Below, piece after piece: positions 35,914-44,039 of a DNA stretch of 64,000 nt (the first letter of the stretch is position 1; each line of letters opens with the position of its first letter). The position numbers and the translations under genes are program-made. Where the stretch lies: NCBI GenBank assembly GCA_902777125.1, contig CACYSQ010000001.1, positions 216,744-280,743 of the forward strand. Reading direction: 5' to 3'. Under the pieces are notes generated by a model. That model saw nothing but the letters and a program-made list of their open reading frames with translations. It had not been told where the DNA came from and did not search any database. Source of the DNA: Ruminococcus flavefaciens. Lineage in GTDB: Bacteria; Bacillota; Clostridia; Oscillospirales; Ruminococcaceae.

Positions 35914-36438
35914 TTAAGAATCGAAGAAGCTGCGGCCGTCATCGGTAACGAGCCTGTCGGACTTGGGATACTCGAAAATAGCGTCGTTGTTTGCATTTTC
36001 GGTAAGGTAGTCCGCGAATTTACGCGCATACCACTTTGCGAAAACGAGGTTGTGCATAAGGCAGTTGCCGCAGTTTACCGGTGAAGTGCCGGGAACCTCG
36101 TCGGTATCCTCCACAGACCTGAAAGCTCTGGTGAGGAGGTCACAGATATCCTTCGGGGCACGGTTTCCTTTCAGGATAAGGTAAAAACCGGTCAGACAGC
36201 CCATAGGTCCCCAGTAGATGATCTGATCCTTCCAGTCGGGATCGTTTCTGAGGAAAGTAGCGATGATGTGCTCAAGCGAGTGCATTGCAGCGGTGTCAAC
36301 GGGAGGCTCTATGTTAGGGCGAGTCAACCTTATGTCGTAGGTCGTTATCTTCTGCTCACCAACGGTATCGACACGGCTTGTGAAGATGCCGGGGATAATT
36401 TTAGTGTGGTCAACGGAAAAGCTTGATATAAGATCCAT
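35914..36438 (-). CDS. luxS: S-ribosylhomocysteine lyase LuxS
   Basis: LuxS splits S-ribosylhomocysteine into homocysteine and the autoinducer-2 precursor. The 174-residue protein has the metal ligands His53 and His57 in HSLEH, Cys126 in GNCLMHN, and the active-site Cys81 in PMGCLTGFY. The start at 36438 has AAGGAG upstream; the frame continues far upstream without a ribosome site. It is monocistronic with its own promoter; no pfs/mtnN gene lies beside it. Confidence 0.97.
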   Translation of the reverse strand: MDLISSFSVDHTKIIPGIFTSRVDTVGEQKITTYDIRLTRPNIEPPVDTAAMHSLEHIIATFLRNDPDWKDQIIYWGPMGCLTGFYLILKGNRAPKDICDLLTRAFRSVEDTDEVPGTSPVNCGNCLMHNLVFAKWYARKFADYLTENANNDAIFEYPKSDRLVTDDGRSFFDS

Positions 36439-36478
36439 AGTTGAATCTCCTTTCAGATTGATTGCATTTGGTAATAGT

Positions 36479-36507
36479 ATTATAGCATAACGCATCTGCC
36501 GTGTCAA
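36479..36507 (-). promoter_or_regulatory. Promoter of luxS
   Basis: Minus strand TTGACA (36507-36502), 17 bases, TATAAT (36484-36479): a perfect consensus. Confidence 0.9.
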
Positions 36508-36610
36508 TAGGAAAGGCGAAAGTTTTCCGATTTTTACTATAGGTTTATTAGGAATAGACTCCTGCAAATGTCGCTTTGAAAGCGACCATAGCGCTGCCGT
36601 TTGGGTGTAT

Positions 36611-36624
36611 ACTGTAATTACAGT
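36611..36624 (+). promoter_or_regulatory. Operator-like palindrome ACTGTAATTACAGT
   Basis: A perfect 14-base palindrome that overlaps a possible -10 (TATACT, 36608-36613) before the vWA gene at 36677. Another inverted repeat GTCGCTTTGAAAGCGAC lies at 36569-36585. No convincing -35 was found. Confidence 0.4.
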
Positions 36625-36676
36625 AAGGGAAACGAAGAGAGTTCCCGATAAACCAAGACCAAACGGAGGTATTATT

Positions 36677-37375
36677 ATGAAAAAGAATTTAACTGAGCTC
36701 GTATTCATTCTCGACGAAAGCGGATCTATGGCAGGTCTCACAGCGGATACTATCGGCGGCTTCAATTCCCTCATCGACAAGCAGAAGAATGAGGAGGGCG
36801 AGGCTTTCGTAACAACGGTTTTCTTCAGCAACGAGTCCAAGACCGTTCACGACAGGCTTCCCGTTGGGGAGGTGCCTAAACTCACCAATAAGGAGTACGT
36901 TCCCTCGGGCTGCACAGCACTTCTCGATGCAGTAGGCGACACTATCCGCCATATCGCCGATATCCACAAGTACGCCCGCGAGGAGGACAGACCTGAGAAG
37001 ACCCTGTTCGTCATCACCACAGACGGCATGGAGAATGCAAGCCGGAGGTTCACTCAGCGCGAGATCAAGAAGATGATAACAAAGGAGCAGGAGGAATACG
37101 GCTGGGAGTTCCTGTTCCTCGGTGCGAACATCGACGCTGCTGAAACAGCGGATTCAATGGGCATTCGCGCTGAAAATGCGGTTGAGTACCACTCCGACTG
37201 CGAGGGTACGAACGTACTCTATGAGGCAGTCGGCTGTGCGGTAAGCAGCATGAGGTCCGCGAAGTGCGTAGGCAAGGCGTGGAGGAAATCCGTTGAGGCT
37301 GATAACGAAAGACGCAGCAGCGAAAATGCTCCTGCTAAGGAAAAGAAGGGACGCTTCGGCATATTCGGCAAATAA
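36677..37375 (+). CDS. Cytosolic von Willebrand A domain protein
   Basis: The 232-residue protein is a single vWA domain (residues 5-195) with the complete MIDAS pattern: DESGSM near residue 14, SGCTAL near 83 and TTDGMENAS near 118. The C-terminus is a short basic tail (KEKKGRFGIFGK). No signal or membrane segment is present, so it is likely soluble and resembles the TerY-like vWA proteins. The start is ATG 36677 with GGAGG upstream. It is not part of the long cluster but lies 2 kb from it. Its partner is unknown. Confidence 0.85.
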   Translation: MKKNLTELVFILDESGSMAGLTADTIGGFNSLIDKQKNEEGEAFVTTVFFSNESKTVHDRLPVGEVPKLTNKEYVPSGCTALLDAVGDTIRHIADIHKYAREEDRPEKTLFVITTDGMENASRRFTQREIKKMITKEQEEYGWEFLFLGANIDAAETADSMGIRAENAVEYHSDCEGTNVLYEAVGCAVSSMRSAKCVGKAWRKSVEADNERRSSENAPAKEKKGRFGIFGK

Positions 37376-37413
37376 GCTGCCGGAAAATCCACGGAATGAC
37401 TTTATAACAAATT

Positions 37414-37449
37414 CAGCGCTGCCTTAAAAAGCAGCGCTGATCCTTTTTG
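37414..37449 (+). terminator. Terminator of the vWA gene
   Basis: CAGCGCTGC-CTTAAAAA-GCAGCGCTG followed by ATCCTTTTT. Confidence 0.8.
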
Positions 37450-37524
37450 AAAAAATAGGCTTAAAACAGGGGAGTGCGGCTGTCCGTTCAATGGGACGGC
37501 GCCATGTCCCCGAATGTGTAAGCA

Positions 37525-39183
37525 TTACTTGCCGTTCACATATTTTTTCATGAATTCCTCGAAGACCAGAGGCTTGGAGTAATAATAGCCCTGATAGCTT
37601 CCGACGTTATAGTCTCTGAGGATATCTCTCATTTCGCTCGTTTCGACTCCCTCCGCGCAGATATCGGCGGAAAAAGCGCCTGCGAGGTTCGATATGCACA
37701 TAACGGTCTTCTGATCGACCGAGCTCTTGGTGATATCCTTGACATATTCGCGGTCAACCTTGATAGTATCAACATCGAGAACACGCAGGACTCCGATCGA
37801 CGAGAAGCCGGTACCGAAATCGTCCAGTGCGACCTTGATGCCGTTGTCCTTTATCAGCGAGAACATTGATTTCAGCAGCTCGATATCGAGAAGACGGCAG
37901 CGTTCCGTGAGCTCAAGACAGAGGTTTTTCGCCGGAAAACCGATATTCTCGATCATCTGGAACAAATTCGTCAGGAAGCTCTTGTGCTGGAGCTGGGCGT
38001 AGGAGATATTGACATTCACGATGAAATCGGGGTATTTTTCGATGATACGCTTGCCGTCGGTCATAGCACGGTAGAGTATCCAGTTGCCGAGTTTGGGGAA
38101 AATAGCGTCCTGTTCGAGCACAGGAATGAACTCATTCGGCGGAACCATGCCGTACTCATCGTTTTTCCAGCGGAGGAGGGCTTCCATTCCGCGGAGCTGT
38201 TCGTTTTCGGCATTTATTATCGGCTGGTAGCACAGGAAAAATCCGCGGCAGCCCTCGGTAACGGCGCTGCGAATGGTGTTTATTTTTTCGATATAATGGC
38301 GGCTGTCGTCATTGATGTTGTTCTTGAAAACGTAGAGCTCGCCGAGCTTGCGTTCACGCGATTCGTGGTAGGCATATTTGAGGCATGAAACGATAGTATC
38401 GGTCGAGAGGCTGAAATTATCGAGGGTTATCATGCCGCCGCTTATGGTGAGGATTATCTTCTCGCCCTCGACGTAGAAGCTCTGAGTTACCATGAGCTTG
38501 ACCTTGCGGTAGCATTCCTCGAGCTCTTCCGGGGACAGCTCAGTGGTAACGACAGCGAATTTCGGCCCGTCTATCTTGTAGACCGAGCATTTCTCGCCGA
38601 ACATACGGATAAGGACGTTCGAGAGCTCGCGGAGGACGGTATTTCCGAAGTTATAGCCGTACATATCATTTATCTCGGAGAAGCCGTTGGAGCCGAGGAA
38701 GATAATGCTGCTGACCTGTTTTTTCCAGCAGATCACCTTAACATCGTCGATGAAGCCGTACATACTCCGGAGACCGGTGACGGTATCGGTATAGCTGAGC
38801 TGACCGTGATTGCGGATAGAGCCGCCGAAGAATTCGGGCTCATCGTTCTCATTTTTCATGATGACGCCCTTGCAGGTGCAGACGACGTAGTTGCCGCTGC
38901 AAGATTTTGCACGGTACTGCATCAGGTGGGAGTCGCTCTCGCCGTTGAAAATAGCCTTTATGCTTTCGGCATAAACCTCGCGGTCGTCCGGGTGGATATG
39001 CTCCTCCCAGGTCTCGGCGGCATTGTCCATGTATTCTCCGGGCAGCCCGAAGTAATCCACAGCCGACTTTGACCAGCGTGAACAGCCTGTTACCATATCA
39101 GTTAGAAAGACATAATTTCCGTCGGAAAGCACGGTCAGTGCATCGAAATAGCTGTCGAGTCTGGCGCGTCTGTTCTCGTTCAT
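37525..39183 (-). CDS. PAS-GGDEF-EAL protein, probable c-di-GMP phosphodiesterase
   Basis: The 552-residue protein has a PAS domain (about residues 15-125), a GGDEF domain (about 135-290) and an EAL domain (about 305-545). The GGDEF signature reads DGPKF, so cyclase activity is unlikely. The EAL domain keeps MEALLRW, the NVNIS and LELTER motifs, LDDFGTGFSS, IKVDREYV and AEGVET, so hydrolysis of c-di-GMP to pGpG is likely. There is no membrane segment. I prefer ATG 39183 (AAGGGGTGG upstream) over the GTG three codons earlier. It has its own promoter. Confidence 0.9.
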   Translation of the reverse strand: MNENRRARLDSYFDALTVLSDGNYVFLTDMVTGCSRWSKSAVDYFGLPGEYMDNAAETWEEHIHPDDREVYAESIKAIFNGESDSHLMQYRAKSCSGNYVVCTCKGVIMKNENDEPEFFGGSIRNHGQLSYTDTVTGLRSMYGFIDDVKVICWKKQVSSIIFLGSNGFSEINDMYGYNFGNTVLRELSNVLIRMFGEKCSVYKIDGPKFAVVTTELSPEELEECYRKVKLMVTQSFYVEGEKIILTISGGMITLDNFSLSTDTIVSCLKYAYHESRERKLGELYVFKNNINDDSRHYIEKINTIRSAVTEGCRGFFLCYQPIINAENEQLRGMEALLRWKNDEYGMVPPNEFIPVLEQDAIFPKLGNWILYRAMTDGKRIIEKYPDFIVNVNISYAQLQHKSFLTNLFQMIENIGFPAKNLCLELTERCRLLDIELLKSMFSLIKDNGIKVALDDFGTGFSSIGVLRVLDVDTIKVDREYVKDITKSSVDQKTVMCISNLAGAFSADICAEGVETSEMRDILRDYNVGSYQGYYYSKPLVFEEFMKKYVNGK

Positions 39184-39222
39184 ATCTACCACCCCTTATC
39201 AAGCGAAGTTTTACCTGTAATT

Positions 39223-39251
39223 ATTTTACCATGCAAAATTGGCCCTGTCAA
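39223..39251 (-). promoter_or_regulatory. Promoter of the PAS-GGDEF-EAL gene
   Basis: Minus strand TTGACA (39251-39246), 17 bases, TAAAAT (39228-39223). The gap 39184-39610 contains this promoter, the suf control region and no further gene that I can support. Confidence 0.8.
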
Positions 39252-39441
39252 TGTTTTGCCCTATATTTTACTGTTTGCATAAAGAGTATGGAATTATTTT
39301 AGCACATTTGCCGCAAAGCAGCGTTCTGCCATTAGATAAAACTATTTGTTTCATTCACAGTTTTTACATTAATTATCCTGCGTGAACGTTCATGCGAACC
39401 GGTTGTAAGGCTCCCGGAGACTATGAAAAAAATCACTGTTT

Positions 39442-39509
39442 TGTTGCATATGCAACAGATTTTTTGTGGCGTATTGGTGTATAATATTAATGTTATGTTG
39501 TTATCAACA
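39442..39509 (+). promoter_or_regulatory. suf control region: two TGTTG ... CAACA palindromes around a -10
   Basis: TGTTGCATATGCAACA (39442-39457) is a perfect 16-base palindrome. TATAAT lies at 39480-39485, and a second palindrome TGTTG-TTAT-CAACA (39496-39509) overlaps the expected transcription start. Both sites share TGTTG/CAACA arms, so one dimeric regulator could bind both and block the promoter. The regulator is unknown; an iron- or cluster-sensing one would make sense. Confidence 0.6.
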
Positions 39510-39610
39510 GCCGCAGCATGATAAGAGCGTACAGCACAATTCGTGAACGCTGCTTTCTGCTGTGACCGCCTGAAAAGGCGATCCCCCGATAAAATTTATG
39601 AGGTGCAATA

Positions 39611-40339
39611 ATGCTTGAACTGAAAAATATAACCTTCACTTCCGGTTCGGACGACGGAAATGTTGAGATAATCCGTGACATAAGCCTTACCGTGGGCGAC
39701 GGCAGATTTGTCGTCGTGACCGGTCCGAACGGCGGCGGAAAGTCCACTCTCGCAAAAATAATCGCCGGTATCGTACCCTGTACTTCCGGACAGATAATCC
39801 TCGACGGCACTGATATCACGGACAAGTCCATAACCGAACGCGCCCGTCTTGGCGTGGGATTTGCCTTCCAGCAGCCGGTCCGCTTCAAGGGACTTACCGT
39901 TCTTGATCTTCTCAGGATAGCCGCAGGCAGGGAGCTGACTGTCGCACAGGCCTGCGAGTACCTCTCGGAGGTCGGACTGTGCGCGAAGGACTACATCAAC
40001 CGTGAGGTGAACGCTTCTCTTTCTGGCGGTGAGCTGAAGCGTATCGAAATAGCGACCGTCCTTGCCCGCGATGTGAAGCTTGCTCTTTTTGACGAGCCGG
40101 AAGCCGGCATCGACCTCTGGAGCTTCAGCAACCTTATCCGCATTTTCGAGAATATGCGTAAAAAGGACAGCGGACGTTCCGTTATCGTGATATCGCATCA
40201 GGAGCGTATCCTCAATATTGCCGATGAGATAATCGTTATCGCGGATGGCAAGGTCATCAGACAGGGTGCTAAGGACGATGTCCTCCCCGAGATAACCGGT
40301 ACAGACTATTCAACTAAGGTCTGTCAGAAAATGGCTTGA
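39611..40339 (+). CDS. sufC: Fe-S cluster assembly ATPase SufC (SmsC-like)
   Basis: This 242-residue ABC-type ATPase drives the SUF scaffold. Walker A is GPNGGGKST (near residue 38), the Q-loop FAFQQP, the ABC signature LSGGELKR and Walker B LALFDEPEAGIDLW, with the SHQ switch near residue 196. ATG 39611 follows GAGGTG. It overlaps functionally with the next gene, which starts 11 bases later. No sufS, sufU or sufE follows, so the pair resembles the minimal two-gene SUF type called SMS. Confidence 0.93.
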   Translation: MLELKNITFTSGSDDGNVEIIRDISLTVGDGRFVVVTGPNGGGKSTLAKIIAGIVPCTSGQIILDGTDITDKSITERARLGVGFAFQQPVRFKGLTVLDLLRIAAGRELTVAQACEYLSEVGLCAKDYINREVNASLSGGELKRIEIATVLARDVKLALFDEPEAGIDLWSFSNLIRIFENMRKKDSGRSVIVISHQERILNIADEIIVIADGKVIRQGAKDDVLPEITGTDYSTKVCQKMA

Positions 40340-40350
40340 GGAGGCACAGC

Positions 40351-41277
40351 ATGAAACAGCTCGACACAGTTCAGAAAAGACTTATCGAGGAGGTCGCAGG
40401 TCTCCACGATATCCCGGAGGGAGCCTACAACTTCCGCGCAAACGGCGAGTCCGTCGGCAGACAGACTACCGCAAACATCGACATACAGACCAAAACTGAC
40501 GTAAGCGGTATCGACATTTTCATCAAGCCCGGTACAAAACATGAGAGCATACACATTCCGGTAGTTCTCAGCGAGAGCGGCATAAAGGAGACCGTTTACA
40601 ACGATTTCCATGTCGGTGAGGACTGCGATGTTCTCATCGTAGCCGGCTGCGGAATAGACAACTGCGGCAATCAGGACTCCGAGCACGATGGTATCCACCG
40701 CTTTTTCATCGGAAAAAACTCGAAAGTGCGCTACGTTGAGAAGCACTACGGCTCCGGCGACGGCTCAGGAAAGCGTATCCTTGACCCTACCACGGAGGTC
40801 TACATGGACGAGGACAGCTCCATGGAAATGGAAATGGTTCAGATAAAGGGCGTTGACTCCACTCAGCGCACAACCCTTGCCGAGCTTAAAGCCGGCGCAA
40901 AGCTTGTGGTCCGCGAAAGGCTCATGACCCACGGTCAGCAGAACGCATACAGCGTCTACAAGGTCTCGCTCAACGGCGAAGCTTCAAGTGCGGACGTTGT
41001 TTCGAGGTCGGTCGCAAGGGACGATTCCTACCAGAAGTTCGATGCCTGTATCGTCGGAAATGCCGCCTGTACAGGTCATACCGAGTGCGATTCGATAATC
41101 ATGGACAACGGCAGGATACTCGCGGTGCCGTCGCTTGAAGCAAACAATATCGACGCAGCACTGGTTCACGAGGCAGCTATCGGAAAGATAGCCGGCGAGC
41201 AGCTCATCAAGCTCATGACGCTTGGACTTACCGAAGCCGAAGCCGAGGAGCAGATAATCAACGGATTTTTGAAATAA
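40351..41277 (+). CDS. SufB/SufD-family Fe-S scaffold (SmsB-like)
   Basis: The 308-residue protein has the SufBD core of parallel beta-helix (about residues 80-260) and ends with the helix pair that contacts SufC (VHEAAIGKIAGEQLIKLMTLG ... EAEEQIINGFLK). SufB proteins normally exceed 450 residues and SufD about 400; this one lacks the long N-terminal part, matching the short SmsB type. ATG 40351 has GAGGAGG upstream. With sufC it forms a complete two-gene unit. Cysteines at CIVGNAACTGHTECDS could hold the cluster. Confidence 0.88.
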   Translation: MKQLDTVQKRLIEEVAGLHDIPEGAYNFRANGESVGRQTTANIDIQTKTDVSGIDIFIKPGTKHESIHIPVVLSESGIKETVYNDFHVGEDCDVLIVAGCGIDNCGNQDSEHDGIHRFFIGKNSKVRYVEKHYGSGDGSGKRILDPTTEVYMDEDSSMEMEMVQIKGVDSTQRTTLAELKAGAKLVVRERLMTHGQQNAYSVYKVSLNGEASSADVVSRSVARDDSYQKFDACIVGNAACTGHTECDSIIMDNGRILAVPSLEANNIDAALVHEAAIGKIAGEQLIKLMTLGLTEAEAEEQIINGFLK

Positions 41278-41280
41278 GCA

Positions 41281-41495
41281 AGACCGTTGTGCTTGTATGG
41301 TATAAAAATAACCGGAAGCTTTAACGGTGGTACTCATACGGCAGTTTTTACAAGAATTTATTGGGTGGGAACCTTTCTGAGGAAAGGTTCCCGCTCACGG
41401 CGGCGGTCCCCTCTGTCAGCTACGCTGACATCTCCCCGCACTGTGGGGAGTCACCCCAGCCCCCTTTCCAAAGACTTTATTATGGTTTTTTTTCT
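41281..41495. other. Gene-free stretch with GC hairpins
   Basis: No supported gene. It contains GGGAACCTTTC-TGAG-GAAAGGTTCCC (41367-41392), an 11-pair stem, and CTCCCC-GCACTGT-GGGGAG near 41430-41449. The composition looks like a dispersed intergenic repeat, and the first hairpin may end the suf transcript. Confidence 0.5.
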
Positions 41496-41565
41496 TGACG
41501 GTACAAGGTTCAACACCAAAACAAAAAGCGCTACTTTTTTTAGTAGCGCTAATTTTGTACCGTCA
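41496..41565. repeat. Nested inverted repeat
   Basis: Outer arms TGACGGTACAA (41496-41506) and TTGTACCGTCA (41555-41565) match perfectly. Inside them AGCGCTACT (41527-41535) and AGTAGCGCT (41542-41550) form a second hairpin with a T loop. It may be a small mobile-element remnant or an RNA structure; a transcript from either side ends in an A/T-rich tract. Confidence 0.7.
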
Positions 41566-41678
41566 CGAAAAAAACTAAAGATAAGGCTCTGGATAGAGTT
41601 TGAAAGCACCTTCTTCAAAATGGCTTACCCAATTAAGTCTAACAAACACTGCCGGACAAGTACCGCAGATATGGCCTG

Positions 41679-42374
41679 TTATCTTATGATATTGCGGATA
41701 TTCTGCATACGCTTATCCCATTCGGCGCTCTGATCGGCACAGACCTTCATCTCGCCGGAGAGAAATCTCAGCTGAGCTGCCGAAAGGTCCTTTTTGTAGC
41801 GGAGTTTATGCTCAAGGCTTGCCCAGAAGTCCATAGCAATAGTTCTGAGCTGCACCTCGACCTTTATCGGACGCTTCTCATGCTCGAGGAATATCGGCAC
41901 CTCGATTATGAGGTGGAGGCTCCGGTAGCCGTTCGGCTTGGGTGCACGGATATAGTCCTTTTTGGCGATAAGTCTTATGTCGTCCTGAGCAAGGAAGCAG
42001 TCGGCGAGGTGGTAGATGTCCTGAATGAACGAGCAGACCACTCTCACACCGGCGATATCGCTGATATTCTCCTCTATAGCCTCGAGGGTATGCGAAATTT
42101 TCTTCGCCTGTATCTTCTTGTAGAGACTGCCGTAGCTTTTGATCCTTGATTGTATGAATTCTATGGGATTGCTCTCGCCCTTGAGCGAGAACTGTTCATT
42201 GAGCACCTTGAATTTGGTCTCTATCTCCATTATCGCACATTTATAGTACATTATAAACTGCTCAAGCGGCAGCATATTTTTTCCGATAGCCTCCAAAAAC
42301 TCGCTCTCGGTCATATCAGAATGCACGGCTTCCTTTATTAAAGGCTGGTCGTGTCTGAGAGTTAATTCTTCCAT
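41679..42374 (-). CDS. Small alarmone synthetase (RelQ-like, GTP pyrophosphokinase)
   Basis: The 231-residue protein has only the RelA/SpoT synthetase domain (about residues 60-205), with no HD hydrolase, TGS or ACT part. Signature segments are the G-loop region (IQSRIKSYGSLYKKI), DIAGVRVVCSF, KPNGYRSLHLIIEVP and VEVQLRTIAMDFWASLEHKLRYK. It should make (p)ppGpp or pGpp from ATP and GDP/GTP, most like YjbM/RelQ of Firmicutes. ATG 42374 has only a weak AAGGA upstream. It stands alone on this strand, 160 bases downstream of a MATE gene. Confidence 0.92.
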   Translation of the reverse strand: MEELTLRHDQPLIKEAVHSDMTESEFLEAIGKNMLPLEQFIMYYKCAIMEIETKFKVLNEQFSLKGESNPIEFIQSRIKSYGSLYKKIQAKKISHTLEAIEENISDIAGVRVVCSFIQDIYHLADCFLAQDDIRLIAKKDYIRAPKPNGYRSLHLIIEVPIFLEHEKRPIKVEVQLRTIAMDFWASLEHKLRYKKDLSAAQLRFLSGEMKVCADQSAEWDKRMQNIRNIIR

Positions 42375-42533
42375 TGTCTATTTCAGATCCTTCTATATCA
42401 AAAGCCGAATATGCTTGTGTCATCTTGCTGCCGGAGGCAAATCAGAAAAGCCTCAGCACTATGATTATACCATAATTGTATAAGAACGTCAAACCTTTTC
42501 GGGACGTTATTTGTGAACATTCTGCAAACTTTT

Positions 42534-43913
42534 TCAGGCGGAGGCTTCCTCTGCCTCAGTTTCTGCCGTCTGCTCACGGGTAATGTTCCGCAGCCACCTG
42601 AACTTCATGTAGTGCCGGTAGACCGCAGGCAGCTTGACGAATTCATCGAGGGTGAGTATCGCCGCGACCGCGATAACAGGGAGTTTCAGCACGAATGCGC
42701 CGAGAAGTCCGAGCGGTACGACGACTGCCCACAGGGTTATGACATCGCATATCATGCCGAAGCGCGTGTCACCGCCTGCCGGGAAAATACCCACTATGAC
42801 CGTGGAATTGAGTGAATTTCCGATGATGTAGTAAGCTGCAAGGAACATCATGTATTTGAGGTAATGCTGTGCCTGACCGTTGAGCTTGACAACGTTCAGG
42901 ACAATGGGTGTGCAGGCGAGTATCACAAGACCGGAGGCTGCACCGATGAATATGGAGAAGCGCACGAAGCTTCCGCCGGCTTTTTTCGCCTTTTCGAGCT
43001 CATTCCTGCCGAGCATACCGCCGGTTATGATTCCGACGCCGGAGGCTATTCCCCAGCAGAGGCTTGCGATCATGCTCCGGACGATGCTTGCGATAGAATT
43101 AGCCGCAGTCGCATCACTGCCGAGGTGTCCCATAATGACGGAATACATGGCAACTCCGCAGCCCCAGCCGAGCTGATTTATCAGTATCGGGAGGGCGTAC
43201 TTCCAGTAGTCGCTGTGGAGGACGCGGCTGCCGTGGAGCATCATGCTGAGCCTGAGCACGGGACATTTTCCGCGCATAACGGCTGATGCGACCATGATAG
43301 CCTCGAATACTCTCGATATGACGGTAGCGAGAGCGGCTCCGGCGATACCCATTTTCGGGAATATACCGATGCCAAAGATGAGCAGGTAGTTGAGAATGAT
43401 GTTGAGAACGACCGATGATGAGCCGATGAGAGAGCTCAGACCTGCCCTTCCGCAAATCTTCATAATGCCGAAATAAGCCTGTGTGAAGCCTGTCAGGACA
43501 TATGAGAGCGCGACCGTCCGGAGGTAATCCGCACCGGCTTCAATGAGCTTGCTGTCGGAGGTAAAGATGTGCATGATCTGCTCCGGGAAAACCAGTGCAG
43601 ACAGCGTGAAAAAAGCTCCGACGAGCAGCGAATACCTCATAGTGACGGCGAGGACCTCCTCGACCGAACGTTTATCCCTTTTTCCCCAGTACTGAGCTGC
43701 AAGGACATTGCAGCCGAACACGAATGCGCCGTAAAACAGGCTGAACACGAAAGCGACCTGTCCCGCGAGGGACGAAGCTGCGAGGGAATCCTGATCGAGG
43801 AAACCGAGCATGAACGCATCGCTTGCCGAGACCAGTGAAGCCATGAGGAACTGGAAGGCAATAGGAGCGACTATCGTGAACAATTCGCGGTATATCTTTT
43901 TTTTGTCGAACAT
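42534..43913 (-). CDS. MATE-family efflux transporter
   Basis: The 459-residue protein has 12 predicted membrane helices in two halves. It matches the MATE family (IVAPIAFQFLMASLVSASDAFMLG near the N-terminus; the NVLAAQYWGKRD loop after helix 2; FTQAYFGIMKICG; a matching second half). It exports cationic drugs or metabolites using Na+ or H+. The start at 43913 has a weak ribosome site (AGATGTG). Its sequence is clearly different from the second MATE at 48728. Confidence 0.92.
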   Translation of the reverse strand: MFDKKKIYRELFTIVAPIAFQFLMASLVSASDAFMLGFLDQDSLAASSLAGQVAFVFSLFYGAFVFGCNVLAAQYWGKRDKRSVEEVLAVTMRYSLLVGAFFTLSALVFPEQIMHIFTSDSKLIEAGADYLRTVALSYVLTGFTQAYFGIMKICGRAGLSSLIGSSSVVLNIILNYLLIFGIGIFPKMGIAGAALATVISRVFEAIMVASAVMRGKCPVLRLSMMLHGSRVLHSDYWKYALPILINQLGWGCGVAMYSVIMGHLGSDATAANSIASIVRSMIASLCWGIASGVGIITGGMLGRNELEKAKKAGGSFVRFSIFIGAASGLVILACTPIVLNVVKLNGQAQHYLKYMMFLAAYYIIGNSLNSTVIVGIFPAGGDTRFGMICDVITLWAVVVPLGLLGAFVLKLPVIAVAAILTLDEFVKLPAVYRHYMKFRWLRNITREQTAETEAEEASA

Positions 43914-44039
43914 TATTTCACATCTTTCGTAAGGTTCTGAAAACAGTATACCATGCGAAAGATGTGAAAGCAAGTGAAATATTGCGGACATTAAGGCGAT
44001 AAGTGCTAAAAAGCGTGAACGCCTTATCTGTTTTTGCTG

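Noticed and set aside
41287-41733. 148-codon frame after the suf genes
   Set aside because: It runs through hairpins and into the antisense of the alarmone synthetase, with no ribosome site or domain.
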